Below, piece by piece: positions 1 through 9,236 of a stretch of 64,000 nt of DNA. Below the pieces are notes generated by a model. The model was not told where the DNA came from. It did no database searches and was given only the letters and a program-made list of their open reading frames with translations. Source of the stretch: Pseudoduganella plicata. GTDB taxonomy: Bacteria; Pseudomonadota; Gammaproteobacteria; Burkholderiales; Burkholderiaceae_D. Both the position numbers and the translations under genes were made by a program. The stretch lies in assembly GCF_004421005.1 (NCBI RefSeq), contig NZ_CP038026.1:5022001-5086000 (forward strand). The letters are read 5' to 3'. How positions within the stretch are numbered: the first letter of the stretch is position 1; every line of letters begins with the position of its first letter.

Positions 1-232
1 CGTAGCCGCCACCCGGAGCGACGATCACGGCCGTGCCGTTGGGGCGGTCGACGGCGGGGCCGACCAGGGTCAGTGCCGGTTCGCTGACGTTGGCAATGCG
101 TCCGTTGTCGTGCCGTTCGGGGCCGATGGCGCGTGCGCCGGGCACGCCTTCCGGCCACAGGGGCAAAACATTCTGCGCCAGCGCGCAGGTGGAGAGTGTG
201 GGCAGCATCAGAGCGAGTGCGAGCTTTTTCAT
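1..232 (-). CDS. Secreted alpha/beta-hydrolase esterase, N-terminal part (runs off left edge)
   Basis: Only the first 77 codons are present. The ATG at 232 opens a signal peptide of about 19 residues (Lys-Lys, hydrophobic core, ending CALAQ). It is followed by LWPEGVPGA and, at the window edge, VIVAPGGGY. An LWPEGxPG opening and a GGGY oxyanion-hole motif are typical of BD-FAE/acetylxylan-esterase-like alpha/beta hydrolases found in plant-wall loci. The nucleophile and catalytic His lie outside the window, so the substrate cannot be assigned. The gene lies about 100 bp downstream of the oligogalacturonate lyase on the same strand and is probably co-transcribed with it. A role in deacetylating pectin or xylan oligosaccharides in the periplasm is an inference from context. 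Confidence 0.7.
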   Translation of the reverse strand, partial: MKKLALALMLPTLSTCALAQNVLPLWPEGVPGARAIGPERHDNGRIANVSEPALTLVGPAVDRPNGTAVIVAPGGGY

Positions 233-333
233 TGATGGCGTGAGTTCGAAGTGTAAGGCATGATCGTGACACTATTGTGCACCGGAGCGGCGCGGTGCCG
301 TCACCGCATGCCGTCGCCCTTGCGCCGATGCGG

Positions 334-1669
334 TCATTTGCGCGCCAGCCAGTCCTCCGGCACCGGCACGACTACGATATTCATCGAGCGCCCGTCCTCG
401 GCCAGCATGGCCGACTGGATCTCGATCCTGGTGCCGTCGGCATTGAAGGTCGGGTGCGGGTGGTCGGCGGCAGTGGTCTTGTGGCCCGTGGTCAGGAGGC
501 GCATCTCGCGCGTGCGGCGGTCGATCAGCCATACGCTGCGTGAAAAATCGTCGCCGACGGCCCAGCGTCCGTCGGCCGAGCCGTGCACGTGCCACAAGCC
601 GCTGCCGGAGGGCGTCTGCCCGGCGATCGTCATCTCGCGCGTGCGCAGGTTGACGATTCCCAGTCCGCTCGGCTTCTCGCGCGTGCCGGCCGGACCCCAC
701 GCGGCATCCTGCCCCGGATTGGCGCCGCCGACATCGGTGGCGGCACCGCTGACGGCTATTGCGCCATTCGGGATCGGGCGGTGGCCCATGATGGCGAACG
801 CCACTTCGTCGCGCGTAATGACGGCTTCGTGGGTGACCCACTCGTACGGCGCCTCCGGGTAGAGCGGGCGCAGGCCGCTGCCGTCGGCCTGCACTGTCCA
901 CGTGCGCTGCGGCGATTTGCCGCCCGTCTCCCAGCTGAACACGATCTCGCCGGGCTGCCACAGGTTGGCCTGGATATGGCCAACCTGGAACGGCACCGAC
1001 ACCACGTGGCGGATCTCGCCCGTGCGCACGTGCATCCGCGCGATGCCGTTCGGACCGGCGCCCATCTTGCGGGGGCCGCAGTCCGGTTCGATCTTCGTGC
1101 CGGCCGCCAGGTGGCGCGCCGCTTCCGTTGCGCCGACCCGGAAGTAGACCCATTCCTCGTCCGCGTCGAGCGCCATGTCGCCGCCCGCATCCAGCGCCGC
1201 AGGCGTGGTGCCGCATACCCGCTGGTAGGCGGCGGCGGCTTTCATCCGGCCGGCGGCGCTGTCGGCCCAGCACGGCCGCCAGGTCCACTTCGACCACCTG
1301 CAGGCGTCCCGCCGCCGTATCCTGGCGCATGAAGTACAGCTTCATCGACTTGCGGGCCAGGTTCAGCATGCCCGTATAGCCGCCTTGCGTGACCTGGACG
1401 ATGTCGCCGCTGGCTTCATTGACGGCGAGCGCCTCGTTGCCGGCCAGCTTCGAGCGGAACACGACCCATTTGCCGTCCACCGTCCACTGAGGGTGCGTCG
1501 GGTAGATCTTCGAATCACCGTGGGCGCGCGTGGTGAGAAAGGTCAGCGGCGTGCCCGTCACAGGATCGGGAACGACCCTGCGCTCGGAGGGGAAGCGCTG
1601 GCCGATATCGGCATAGGCCGCCGTGGCGGACAACAGCACGCAAACAACGGTGCGGGACAGGAGGCGCAT
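334..1669 (-). CDS. Oligogalacturonate lyase-like protein (PL22 type), frameshifted
   Basis: The ATG at 1669 starts a signal peptide of about 20 residues (ending AYADI) and a beta-propeller-like protein with FPSERRVVPDPVTG, PQWTVDGKWVVFRS and, near the end, HPTFNADGTRIE. This pattern matches oligogalacturonate lyases, which cleave unsaturated galacturonate oligomers by beta-elimination. The reading frame breaks near 1262-1268. The first frame is good up to VEVDLAAVLG; a frame offset by one base then continues with DSAAGRMKAAAAYQRVCGTT to a stop at 334. Removing one G from the GGGCC run would restore one 445-residue protein. A sequencing error or a recent mutation are both possible. The gene is divergent from the tandem acetylesterase and upstream of the esterase fragment on the same strand. 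Confidence 0.72.
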
Positions 1670-1788
1670 GGTGGCAAAGGGGCGAGAGGATCGATGCGCA
1701 ATTGTGCGTTCGCGCGAGCCGGCCGATTGCTCATCTTCCTGATTCTTTGCAAGCTGCCGGCGACCATGTTCTGCTCTAGAATGGACTC

Positions 1789-3438
1789 ATGGACCGCTAC
1801 CTGAAGGCGCTCGTCTGCGCCACCCTCCTGTTGATCTTTTGCGGTGCGCGGGCGCAGGCCCTGCCTGCCGCCGTGAACACCGACCCCGCGCGCGCCGCGG
1901 TCACGCTGCCGGAGCCGGCCAACCCCGCTTTACCGTCGCTGATCCTGATCGGCGACTCCACCGTGCGTAATGGCCATGACGACGGCCAGGGCAAGGGGGC
2001 GGCAGGCCAGTGGGGCTGGGGCCGTCCCCTCGCGGACTACTTCGACCCGGACCGCATCAACGTCGTCAACCGCGCGGTAGGCGGACTGTCCAGCCGTACC
2101 TATCTGACCAGCGGTCACTGGCAGCGCACGCTGGCGCTGGTAAAACGGGGCGATGTCGTCGTCATGCAGTTCGGGCATAACGACGCCAGTCCCGTGAACG
2201 ACGACGGCCGCGCGCGCGGTACCCTGCGCGGTACGGGTGAAGAGACCGCAACGATCGATAATCTGCTGACCGGGCAGCGCGAAACGGTGCATACGTATGG
2301 CTGGTACCTGCGCCGCTTCATTGCCGACATCCGCGCCAGGGGAGCCACGCCGGTGATCTGCTCGCCCGTTCCGTTCAAGCGCTGGGATGCCGACGGCAAG
2401 GTGCGCCGTGCCGGTGCCGATTACGGCGGCTGGGCGGCCCAGGTGGCGCGGCAGGAGAAGGTTGGCTTCATCGACCTGAACGACCTGGCCGCTGGCCGTT
2501 ACGACACGATGGGCCGCGCCGCCGTCATTGCGCTGTTCCCGCAGGTGCAGCCTGAAGAGACGGTGCACACTAACCTGGCGGGCGCCCGGTTGAATGCCGA
2601 AATCGTCGTGGCGGGCCTGCGTGCACAGGGTGTGCCGCCGCTGGTGGCGGCCCTGAACGAGAAAGGCCGGGCGATTGCGCCAGCCGACGATGCGCGTCCG
2701 GTAGTTGAGGCCAACCGTATCGGGCGTCCGGCCGATCCAGCGCTGCCGACGCTCTTCGTCGTTGGCGACTCCACCGTCAAGAGCGGCGCGACAAACGGGA
2801 TGGTGGGCTGGGGCGAACGCATCGCGCCCTACTTCGACACTGCCAAAGTCAACGTCGTCAATCACGCCATCGGTGGCCGAAGCAGCCGTACGTTTTATAC
2901 CGAAGGGCGCTGGAACGACGTGCTGGAGCAGATGAAGCCGGGGGACGCGGTGCTGATCCAGTTCGGCCATAACGACGGCGGCCGCATTGGCGACCCTGCC
3001 ATGAAGAGGCGCGCCTCCGGCCCCGGCACGGGTCCCGAGACGGTGGACGACCCGCGTCCGGACGGCAGCGTGGAACGGGTCCATACCTTTGGCTGGTACA
3101 TGGCGCGTTACGTGGCCGATGCGAAAGCGAAAGGGGCCACCGTCGTACTGTTGTCGCCCGTGCCGCACCGCGATCGCTGGCTGTCGGAGCGCGATTTCGC
3201 CGAGTTCGCCGAATGGGACCGGCGGGTGGCGGCAGCCGGCGGCGCCCTGTTCGGCGACCTGACGCTGGCCGTGACGGAGGGCTATCGTGAAGTGGGGGCG
3301 GCGACCGTGGACGGTTTCTTTGCCGACGCCCGCACGCATACCAACGACGCCGGCGCGCGCTTCAATGCCGCAACCGTGGTCGCCGTGCTGAGGACGCTGC
3401 CGGGCGATCCGTTCAGGTCATGGCTGAAGGGCCGGTAA
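1789..3438 (+). CDS. Rhamnogalacturonan acetylesterase-like protein with two tandem SGNH domains
   Basis: A 549-residue secreted protein with a signal peptide of about 24 residues. It has two complete GDSL/SGNH hydrolase domains, roughly 50-285 and 318-535. Domain 1 shows GDST (Ser57), GG at 98-99 and GHND at 129-132; domain 2 shows GDST (Ser328), GG at 362-363 and GHND at 393-396. Such esterases remove acetyl groups from galacturonate of rhamnogalacturonan, which opens the backbone to lyases. The usual block V is DxxH. Here domain 1 has Glu257-x-x-His260. Domain 2 has His517 with Asp513 four residues before it, so one or both triads may be unusual. The gene is convergent with the PL11 lyase, with a 9-bp gap, and divergent from the PL22 gene. 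The fusion is about twice the usual family length. Confidence 0.82.
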   Translation: MDRYLKALVCATLLLIFCGARAQALPAAVNTDPARAAVTLPEPANPALPSLILIGDSTVRNGHDDGQGKGAAGQWGWGRPLADYFDPDRINVVNRAVGGLSSRTYLTSGHWQRTLALVKRGDVVVMQFGHNDASPVNDDGRARGTLRGTGEETATIDNLLTGQRETVHTYGWYLRRFIADIRARGATPVICSPVPFKRWDADGKVRRAGADYGGWAAQVARQEKVGFIDLNDLAAGRYDTMGRAAVIALFPQVQPEETVHTNLAGARLNAEIVVAGLRAQGVPPLVAALNEKGRAIAPADDARPVVEANRIGRPADPALPTLFVVGDSTVKSGATNGMVGWGERIAPYFDTAKVNVVNHAIGGRSSRTFYTEGRWNDVLEQMKPGDAVLIQFGHNDGGRIGDPAMKRRASGPGTGPETVDDPRPDGSVERVHTFGWYMARYVADAKAKGATVVLLSPVPHRDRWLSERDFAEFAEWDRRVAAAGGALFGDLTLAVTEGYREVGAATVDGFFADARTHTNDAGARFNAATVVAVLRTLPGDPFRSWLKGR

Positions 3439-3447
3439 GCATCACAC

Positions 3448-5340
3448 CTATTCCGCTGCCGCGGGAGCGCCGATATAGAACGAAGGCCACGGCGGCTGGT
3501 TATACGCGGTGTTCTGCCAGGCCACGGCGGCCCGGTACTGCGGATCGTGCATCAACGTCGTGATCCGGTGCGCGGTCGGGATCGACGTCGAGTAAATCCG
3601 CAAGCTGTTGTTGTCGGCCGCGCGCCAGACGATCTCCTCGCGCCAGTCGCCGAACAGATCCGCCTGCAGTGCCGGCGTCGCCTTGGTGCCGTTATTGGAC
3701 GCGGCACCGGCGGCGTCCAGCAGCACCGTCGATTCACCCTTGCGCCAGTCCCATTTGAAGACGCCCGTACCGTCCACCAGTTCGCGCAGCAGGTCGCCGT
3801 CCCACCATGCCATGAAGTTGACCTGGCGCGGGTGCACGGGGCCGATGACGTTGCCGCGCACGTCGTACAGATTCGGCGAATTCGACGCCCACGCTTCCGT
3901 GCCTGGATACCGGGGATCGATATCGCCGACCACGCCGCGGCCCGTGTCCTTGTCGGCCGCCGTGCGCCACAACACCTCACCCGTGCGCGCATCGACCATC
4001 GCTGCGCCCGTGTTGCGCGACATCGTCATGTTTTCATGCACGCCGAATTTCTCCAGGCCGGAGCGGCGCGGGTCGAAGTCGCCAACGTGCATCGTGTCGC
4101 CATGGCCCATCCCCATGCTCCACAGCGGCCGGCCATCGTCGTCCAGCGCGATCGAGCCGTAGACGATTTCGTGGCGGCCGTCGCCGTCCACGTCGGCCAC
4201 GCTGAACTGGTGGTTGCCCTGGCCCGAATAGCCCGGCGGGGCGCCGGGTGCTTCGGAATCGAAGTACCAGCGCCGGGTAAGTTTGCCGTCGCGGAAATCG
4301 ACGGCGGCAATGGTGGTGCGGGCGTAATAGCCGCGCGCGAAAATGGCGCTGGGCAGCCGTCCGTCCAGCCATGCGGTGCCGGCCAGGAAGCGGTCGGAGC
4401 GATTGGCATAGCCGTCGCCCCAGCGGGCCTTCATTTCTTCCTGTGATGGATTGTCGCCATGGGCGCCGCGTGGCGAAGGGTAGGGGATCGTGTCGAGTAC
4501 GCGGCCGGTTGCGCCCTCGAACACGCTGAGGTATTCCGGCCCCGTCAGGATGCGTCCCGTCAGCCCGGCCATCAGCTTGCCGTCCTCGGTGCGGCGCGCG
4601 TCGGTGCGGTCGCCCTGTTCGATCTCGCCGCCATCGGTAACCCATCGTGCGTTCGCGTCGCCAATGACCTGGCCGACGCCATCGCGCGTGCCGTCGGCCG
4701 TCTTGACGATCATCTCGGCCTTGCCGTCGCCGTCGAAGTCGGCCACCTGGAACTGGCTGTAGTGGGCGCCGGCGCGGATGTTCGGTCCCAGGGCGATGCG
4801 CCACAGCCGCGTGCCGTCGAGCCGATACGCGTCAAACAGCACGATGCCCGTGTGGCCCGCGCAGCAGTTGTCCTGCGCCGCCGTGGGTTCCCATTTCAGG
4901 ACCATCTCGTACCGGCCGTCGCCATCGAGGTCGCCCACCGAGGCGTCGTTGGCCGTATAGGTATAGGGCTTGCCGTCGGCCGTGGTGCCGCTGGGAGGCC
5001 GCTGCAGCGGCACCGTCAGATAGCCGTCGAAGCCGAGTGCCCGGCTGGCGGCACCTTCCTTGCCGCCGCGGACCTCGCGCACCTCATAGCTGCCCGCGCC
5101 ACCTGTGCTGTCGAGGAGATTGCTGGAGTGGGCGATCGGCGTGGCGTTCAGCCTGCGGCCATCGCGGTAGACATTGAACGCCAGGCCGGCCGGATCGGTC
5201 GCCAGCGCGCGCCAGCCGACCAGCGTTCCCGCGCTGCTCTTGACGGCGACAGCGCCGCGGTCGAGCCGCTCCAGCTGCATGGCGGCGTGGACGTCGGCGG
5301 CCAACAGCAGCGCGGCGGCCGCAAGTATGGTGCGTTGCAT
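3448..5340 (-). CDS. Rhamnogalacturonan lyase, PL11 family (copy 1)
   Basis: A 630-residue secreted protein (signal peptide of about 19 residues). It has the PL11 architecture: an N-terminal beta domain with LAFNVYRDGRRLN near residue 53, then a beta-propeller with repeated calcium-binding loops DLDGDG (137-142), DFDGDG (201-206) and DVDGDG (383-388). Family PL11 cleaves the Rha-(1,4)-GalA bond of the rhamnogalacturonan-I backbone by beta-elimination, giving unsaturated oligosaccharides. The length is normal for the family. It starts 10 bp downstream of the GH105 gene, so the lyase product and the enzyme that removes its unsaturated end are made together. A paralogue lies at 9237-11096. Confidence 0.9.
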   Translation of the reverse strand: MQRTILAAAALLLAADVHAAMQLERLDRGAVAVKSSAGTLVGWRALATDPAGLAFNVYRDGRRLNATPIAHSSNLLDSTGGAGSYEVREVRGGKEGAASRALGFDGYLTVPLQRPPSGTTADGKPYTYTANDASVGDLDGDGRYEMVLKWEPTAAQDNCCAGHTGIVLFDAYRLDGTRLWRIALGPNIRAGAHYSQFQVADFDGDGKAEMIVKTADGTRDGVGQVIGDANARWVTDGGEIEQGDRTDARRTEDGKLMAGLTGRILTGPEYLSVFEGATGRVLDTIPYPSPRGAHGDNPSQEEMKARWGDGYANRSDRFLAGTAWLDGRLPSAIFARGYYARTTIAAVDFRDGKLTRRWYFDSEAPGAPPGYSGQGNHQFSVADVDGDGRHEIVYGSIALDDDGRPLWSMGMGHGDTMHVGDFDPRRSGLEKFGVHENMTMSRNTGAAMVDARTGEVLWRTAADKDTGRGVVGDIDPRYPGTEAWASNSPNLYDVRGNVIGPVHPRQVNFMAWWDGDLLRELVDGTGVFKWDWRKGESTVLLDAAGAASNNGTKATPALQADLFGDWREEIVWRAADNNSLRIYSTSIPTAHRITTLMHDPQYRAAVAWQNTAYNQPPWPSFYIGAPAAAE

Positions 5341-5350
5341 ACGTCTCTCC

Positions 5351-6769
5351 TCAGCGCTGGCCCTGGTACATGAAACCGCTGTCGTTCAGCCCGAAGCGGT
5401 ATCGCCGGTTCATCTCGATGACTTCCGCGCCTGCCAGCAGCACGGGACCGTAGCCGTGCGCGGCGCGCACGCTGACGGGCCGGTAATAATAGAACGCGGG
5501 ATCGAACGCCATGCCCGTGCCGACGCAGATGCCTTCGATCTCGCCTTTCGCATTGACCTTGCCGGCGACGGCGTTCCATGCCAGGTTGATCATCGGGCCG
5601 TACATTTCCTTGTCCAGGTAACCCCGGTTGACGGCGCGCGCCAGCGCATAAGCGTAGATCGCGCTGGCCGACGTTTCCAGGTACGAGTCGGGCCGGTCGA
5701 TCAGCTGGTGCCACAGGCCGTCCTTGTCCTGGAAGCTGGCCAGGCCGCGCGCGTGCGCGCGCAGCTGCGCTTCCACCGCCTGGTAGCCCTTGTGGCTCTT
5801 CGGCAGCACCTCCAGCACTTCGACCATCGCCATGATGGCCCAGCCGTTGGCGCGGGCCCAGTGCATCTCCGGGTGATCCTTCATGCCTTCCACATAGCCG
5901 TGCATGTAGATGCCCAGCTTCGGATTGAACATCCGTTTCGAGAACTGCAGCACCTGGTTGACGGCGTCGTCATAGTGCTTTGCGTTGCCGGTATGCTTGC
6001 CCATCAGGGCGATGGTCGGCACGCCCATGAACATGTCGTCCAGCCACAGGGTGTCGGGCAGGGGCCGCATCTTGACGCCGCCCTTCCCATCGGGTCCGCC
6101 GCGCGCCAGCGTGCCATCCTTCAGCCGGTATTCCTTCTGCGTGACGAAGGAGCCGCAGACGTCCACCATCTGGCTATAGTCGACCCCGACCCCCAGGTTC
6201 TCCGCCTTCAGGAAGCTCATGCAAAGCGCGCCCGCGTCGTCCAGCGCATGCGGGTTGAGGAAGCTCTTGATCGGCGCCTGCGCATTGGCCGGATCAGCTT
6301 TCACGGCGGGCAGGTACAGGCGCGTGAGCTCTGCCAGCAGCCGATGCCGGCGCACGGTGTAATCGGTGTAGCGCGCGTCGCCGGTGGCGGCGCCGGCGGC
6401 CAGCATGCCGGCGTAGGTGACGCCCCATTCATAGCTGGTCAGGCGGAAGTCGCCGGGCTTCAGCACGGCGTCGGGATCGGCCTTGTCCAGCCTTGCGATG
6501 GGTGTGCCATTCGTCTTGCTGACCAGTTGCGCCGGCGTGCTGGCATCCAGGTAGGCGAAGACGCGATCCAGCACGGCCTTGACCTCGGTGGCATCCATGG
6601 CGCGATAGGGGTTGTCGTAATTGACGGCCAGCGCATGCAGCATCGCGTCTTTCGGGGCCGGGCCCTTCTCCTGCGGTGGCGGGGCTTCCTGCGCGCCCGC
6701 GTGGAAGGTAAGGGCGGACAGGGCAGCCAGGCAGGCGAGCAGCGGCTTTTTCAACTGGGTGTTCGGCAC
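5351..6769 (-). CDS. Unsaturated rhamnogalacturonyl hydrolase, GH105 (YteR-like)
   Basis: A 472-residue protein with a signal peptide of about 26 residues ending FHAGAQE. It has the GH88/GH105 (alpha/alpha)6-barrel signature motifs: LWLDDMFMG at 241-249, carrying the catalytic Asp, and WARANGWA near 304-311. The family hydrates and removes the unsaturated galacturonyl residue that PL11 lyases leave at the non-reducing end. It is encoded directly upstream of PL11 copy 1 on the same strand (10-bp gap). The signal peptide implies periplasmic rather than cytoplasmic trimming, unlike the Bacillus enzymes. Confidence 0.88.
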   Translation of the reverse strand: MPNTQLKKPLLACLAALSALTFHAGAQEAPPPQEKGPAPKDAMLHALAVNYDNPYRAMDATEVKAVLDRVFAYLDASTPAQLVSKTNGTPIARLDKADPDAVLKPGDFRLTSYEWGVTYAGMLAAGAATGDARYTDYTVRRHRLLAELTRLYLPAVKADPANAQAPIKSFLNPHALDDAGALCMSFLKAENLGVGVDYSQMVDVCGSFVTQKEYRLKDGTLARGGPDGKGGVKMRPLPDTLWLDDMFMGVPTIALMGKHTGNAKHYDDAVNQVLQFSKRMFNPKLGIYMHGYVEGMKDHPEMHWARANGWAIMAMVEVLEVLPKSHKGYQAVEAQLRAHARGLASFQDKDGLWHQLIDRPDSYLETSASAIYAYALARAVNRGYLDKEMYGPMINLAWNAVAGKVNAKGEIEGICVGTGMAFDPAFYYYRPVSVRAAHGYGPVLLAGAEVIEMNRRYRFGLNDSGFMYQGQR

Positions 6770-6872
6770 TTGAAATCATCTCCACGGGTTGGTAGCGGCC
6801 GCGTGTGCGGGCCGAAACCACAGTAGCCGATCTCCTTGCGCTCTGCAATGCGATGCGCGCGCCGCCCGCATA

Positions 6873-7835
6873 TCACTCGCCTAGTTGATCGGATCGCGCT
6901 TTGCGCAGGGCTTCCAACAGCGCGGGCGGCACGGCGAACACGGTGCCGTGGCGCATACGCTGGGGCGTGCCTTCGTCCGGGATGTGCATCCGCTCCGACA
7001 CGTCTTCCCATGTGCGCAGGTCGCGCGAGCGCAGCGCGCCGTAACGCTTGCCGATGTAGGCGTCGTAGTAGACGATGACGTCGCCGGCGGCTTCGATGGC
7101 CGTTGGGCCTTCGACCCACTGGCCGGGCAGCGTAATCGGCACGCTCAAGGCGCCGAACGGCCCGCGCAGGTCGGGCGCCTCGGCCACTTGCAGGTATTTG
7201 CGCGGCGGATTGCGCGTTTCGTCCTTGACGAGCAGCCAGGATTTGCCGCGCGCCCGCAGAAACGTGGCGTCGATGACGGAGAAACCAGGGTCATAGAACA
7301 GCTGCGTGGGGCTGAACTGGTGGAAGTCCTTCGTCGTTGTGAAGTAGATGCGGTGGTTGTATCGTTCCTCCGACGAACCGGCAGTTGCGGCGAACTTGCC
7401 CGGCACCGTGGAAGCCCAGAAGATCAGGAACTCGGCGCGCGCTTCGTCATAAGCGATCTCCGGCGCCCATGTGTTCAGGACGTCCGGCTCGTGCGCCATT
7501 ACAGGCAGTTCCCGCTGCGCCGACCAGTGCACAAGGTCGCGCGAGGATGCATAGCCAATATTGTTTTCATTCCAGCCGGACGTCCAGACCATGTGATACG
7601 TGCCGTCCGGCCCGCGCACGATGCACGGGTCGCGCATCAGCTTTGCCTTGCCCACTCGTGGCTTCAGAAAGCTGCGGCCGTCCCCCAGTTTGTCCCAATG
7701 GTAGGCGTCCGTGCTGCCGGCCAGGTGCAGGCCGTCCTCGCCGTTTTTCGTGAAGTAGGCGAAGATCCACGCATCCGCCGCGCAGCAGGAGCCGCAGAAT
7801 AGCGCCAGCGCCGCACCGACGAGTGTGCGCGTCAC
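6873..7835 (-). CDS. GH43-like five-bladed beta-propeller glycosidase, secreted
   Basis: The GTG at 7835 overlaps the stop of the upstream acetylesterase (GTGA), which fixes the start and implies translational coupling. The 320-residue protein has a signal peptide ending CCAADA. It then shows GH43-type motifs: FAYFTKNGEDGLHLAGS, MRDPCIVRGPDG with a likely catalytic Asp, NTWAPEIAYD with a likely Glu, and YASSRDLVHW. Clan GH-F enzymes remove arabinose, galactose or xylose side chains. In a rhamnogalacturonan locus an arabinan/galactan side-chain activity is the natural inference, but the exact specificity cannot be read from the sequence. It is followed by GH105 after about 100 bp. Confidence 0.75.
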   Translation of the reverse strand: MTRTLVGAALALFCGSCCAADAWIFAYFTKNGEDGLHLAGSTDAYHWDKLGDGRSFLKPRVGKAKLMRDPCIVRGPDGTYHMVWTSGWNENNIGYASSRDLVHWSAQRELPVMAHEPDVLNTWAPEIAYDEARAEFLIFWASTVPGKFAATAGSSEERYNHRIYFTTTKDFHQFSPTQLFYDPGFSVIDATFLRARGKSWLLVKDETRNPPRKYLQVAEAPDLRGPFGALSVPITLPGQWVEGPTAIEAAGDVIVYYDAYIGKRYGALRSRDLRTWEDVSERMHIPDEGTPQRMRHGTVFAVPPALLEALRKARSDQLGE

Positions 7836-9153
7836 CGGTTGCTCTCGTCGCCCAGCGGGCGCTCGTTGTCGTAGCGCGGACTGGCCGGCACCTTGAACGC
7901 GGCGACGGGGTCGGGCCGCGCAGGGTCGAACGCAAAGCCGTCGACGACGTGTTCGGCCACGGTGATGCCGGCGCTGCGCAAGCCGGCGACCACGGCCTTG
8001 GCCAGCTCGTAGCTGCCGTAGTTGTTGTGGTGCGTGTTGTCGATCTTCCCTGGTGCGGGCTGTGCGAACGCCGCCTTCGACTGTTCCGGGCCAAGTGCCT
8101 CGTAGAACGGACGGCTCATTGCGTTCAGGTCGATGAAAGGTGTACGCAGCTCGCGCGCCGACTGCGCTGCGGCCTGTGCGTAGTCCGCCAGCGAACCGAC
8201 GACTTTGCCGTTGGGCTCGAACGCGCGCCGCTCCATCGGCGACACGATGACGGGAATGCCGCCCCGCGCACGGATTGCTTCGACGTGCGTCCTGATCTCC
8301 GTCTTGTACGTCGTGAACGGGCCGCCGTTGCCCTGCGCGATCTGCTTCTGGTCGTTGTGCCCGAACTGCATCAGCACCGTGTCGCCCGGCCGGATGATGC
8401 TCACGATCTTGTCGAGCCGGCGCCGTGCCAGCGAGTCGCGGTAGGTTTCGCCCGATTCGCCGTGGTTGGCGACGGCGACGGTGGGTTTGAAGAAGCGCGG
8501 CAGCATCTGGCCCCAGCTGGCATAAGGCTCGCCCGGCTGGTCGCAGACGGTGGAGTCGCCCAGCAGGAACAAGGTGGACACGTGCGCGGGCCGGATCTCG
8601 ATGGTGCGCACGGGACCGTGCACTTCGAGCGTGAGGCGCCCGTCCCAGTTCCACGCTTCCTGCACCGTTTCGCGCGGCGCCTTCAGGTCCACCGCACCCG
8701 CAGCGATCCCGTTGCCACAGTCGATGCGCGGCGTGCGCGTATTGACGATGAACGTGCGCGTGACCATTGCGCCGGCGGCGGCCGGGACGTTTTCCAGCAT
8801 CAGCCGGCGCAGCTCCGCCTTGACCGTTGTGGTGGACGGCTTTAACGCGTCGCCAAACCTCACCGTGACGGCATGATTGCCTTCCGGGACAGCGACGGAG
8901 AAGAAAAATGGTTTCGCACCCATCTCGGGGAGTGCTGGCTTTCCCCGGCGGTTGGCTGCGCCGGGGTGCCGGGCTCGAAACCGAAACCGGTCTTGTCGTT
9001 GTAGGTCGTATCGGGGTGGATCGCGGTGTGGCCTGGCGGGGGCGTGGCGGTGAAGGCGAAGCGCCACGTGTCTTGTCTGGCCGCGTTGGCTGCACTGGTA
9101 CCTGCGAGGGCGGGCAGGATGGTTGCGAGGTGGAGAAAGGCTGAGAACTTCAT
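7832..9153 (-). CDS. Rhamnogalacturonan acetylesterase-like SGNH hydrolase, frameshifted near 8943
   Basis: The ATG at 9153 gives a signal peptide (MKFSAFLHLATILPALAG) and an N-terminal carbohydrate-binding-like region. A frame change at about 8939-8946 (GGGGAAAG on the coding strand) leads into an SGNH domain. The two frames join smoothly as PAQPTAG then GKPALPEMGAKPFFF if one base has been lost. The domain has LLGDSTVCD, GESGETY, QFGHNDQKQ and a canonical block V DNTHHNNYG, so the catalytic Ser, Gly, Asn, Asp and His are all present. It removes acetyl groups from rhamnogalacturonan by family analogy. The stop overlaps the GTG start of the GH43-like gene. Confidence 0.78.
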
Positions 9154-9236
9154 CTGGTCATCGTGTGCGGTGGCTGCTGGCTTGACGTCGGAGACAGGCA
9201 TCGAACAACGACGCCTGTCCCGAATTTGCCCAATGC

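Noticed and set aside
8939-8946. Programmed -1 frameshift in the acetylesterase gene
   Set aside because: The GGGGAAAG site is not in the X-XXY-YYZ phase needed for -1 slippage and no stimulatory hairpin is evident. A lost base is simpler, given four similar breaks in this window.
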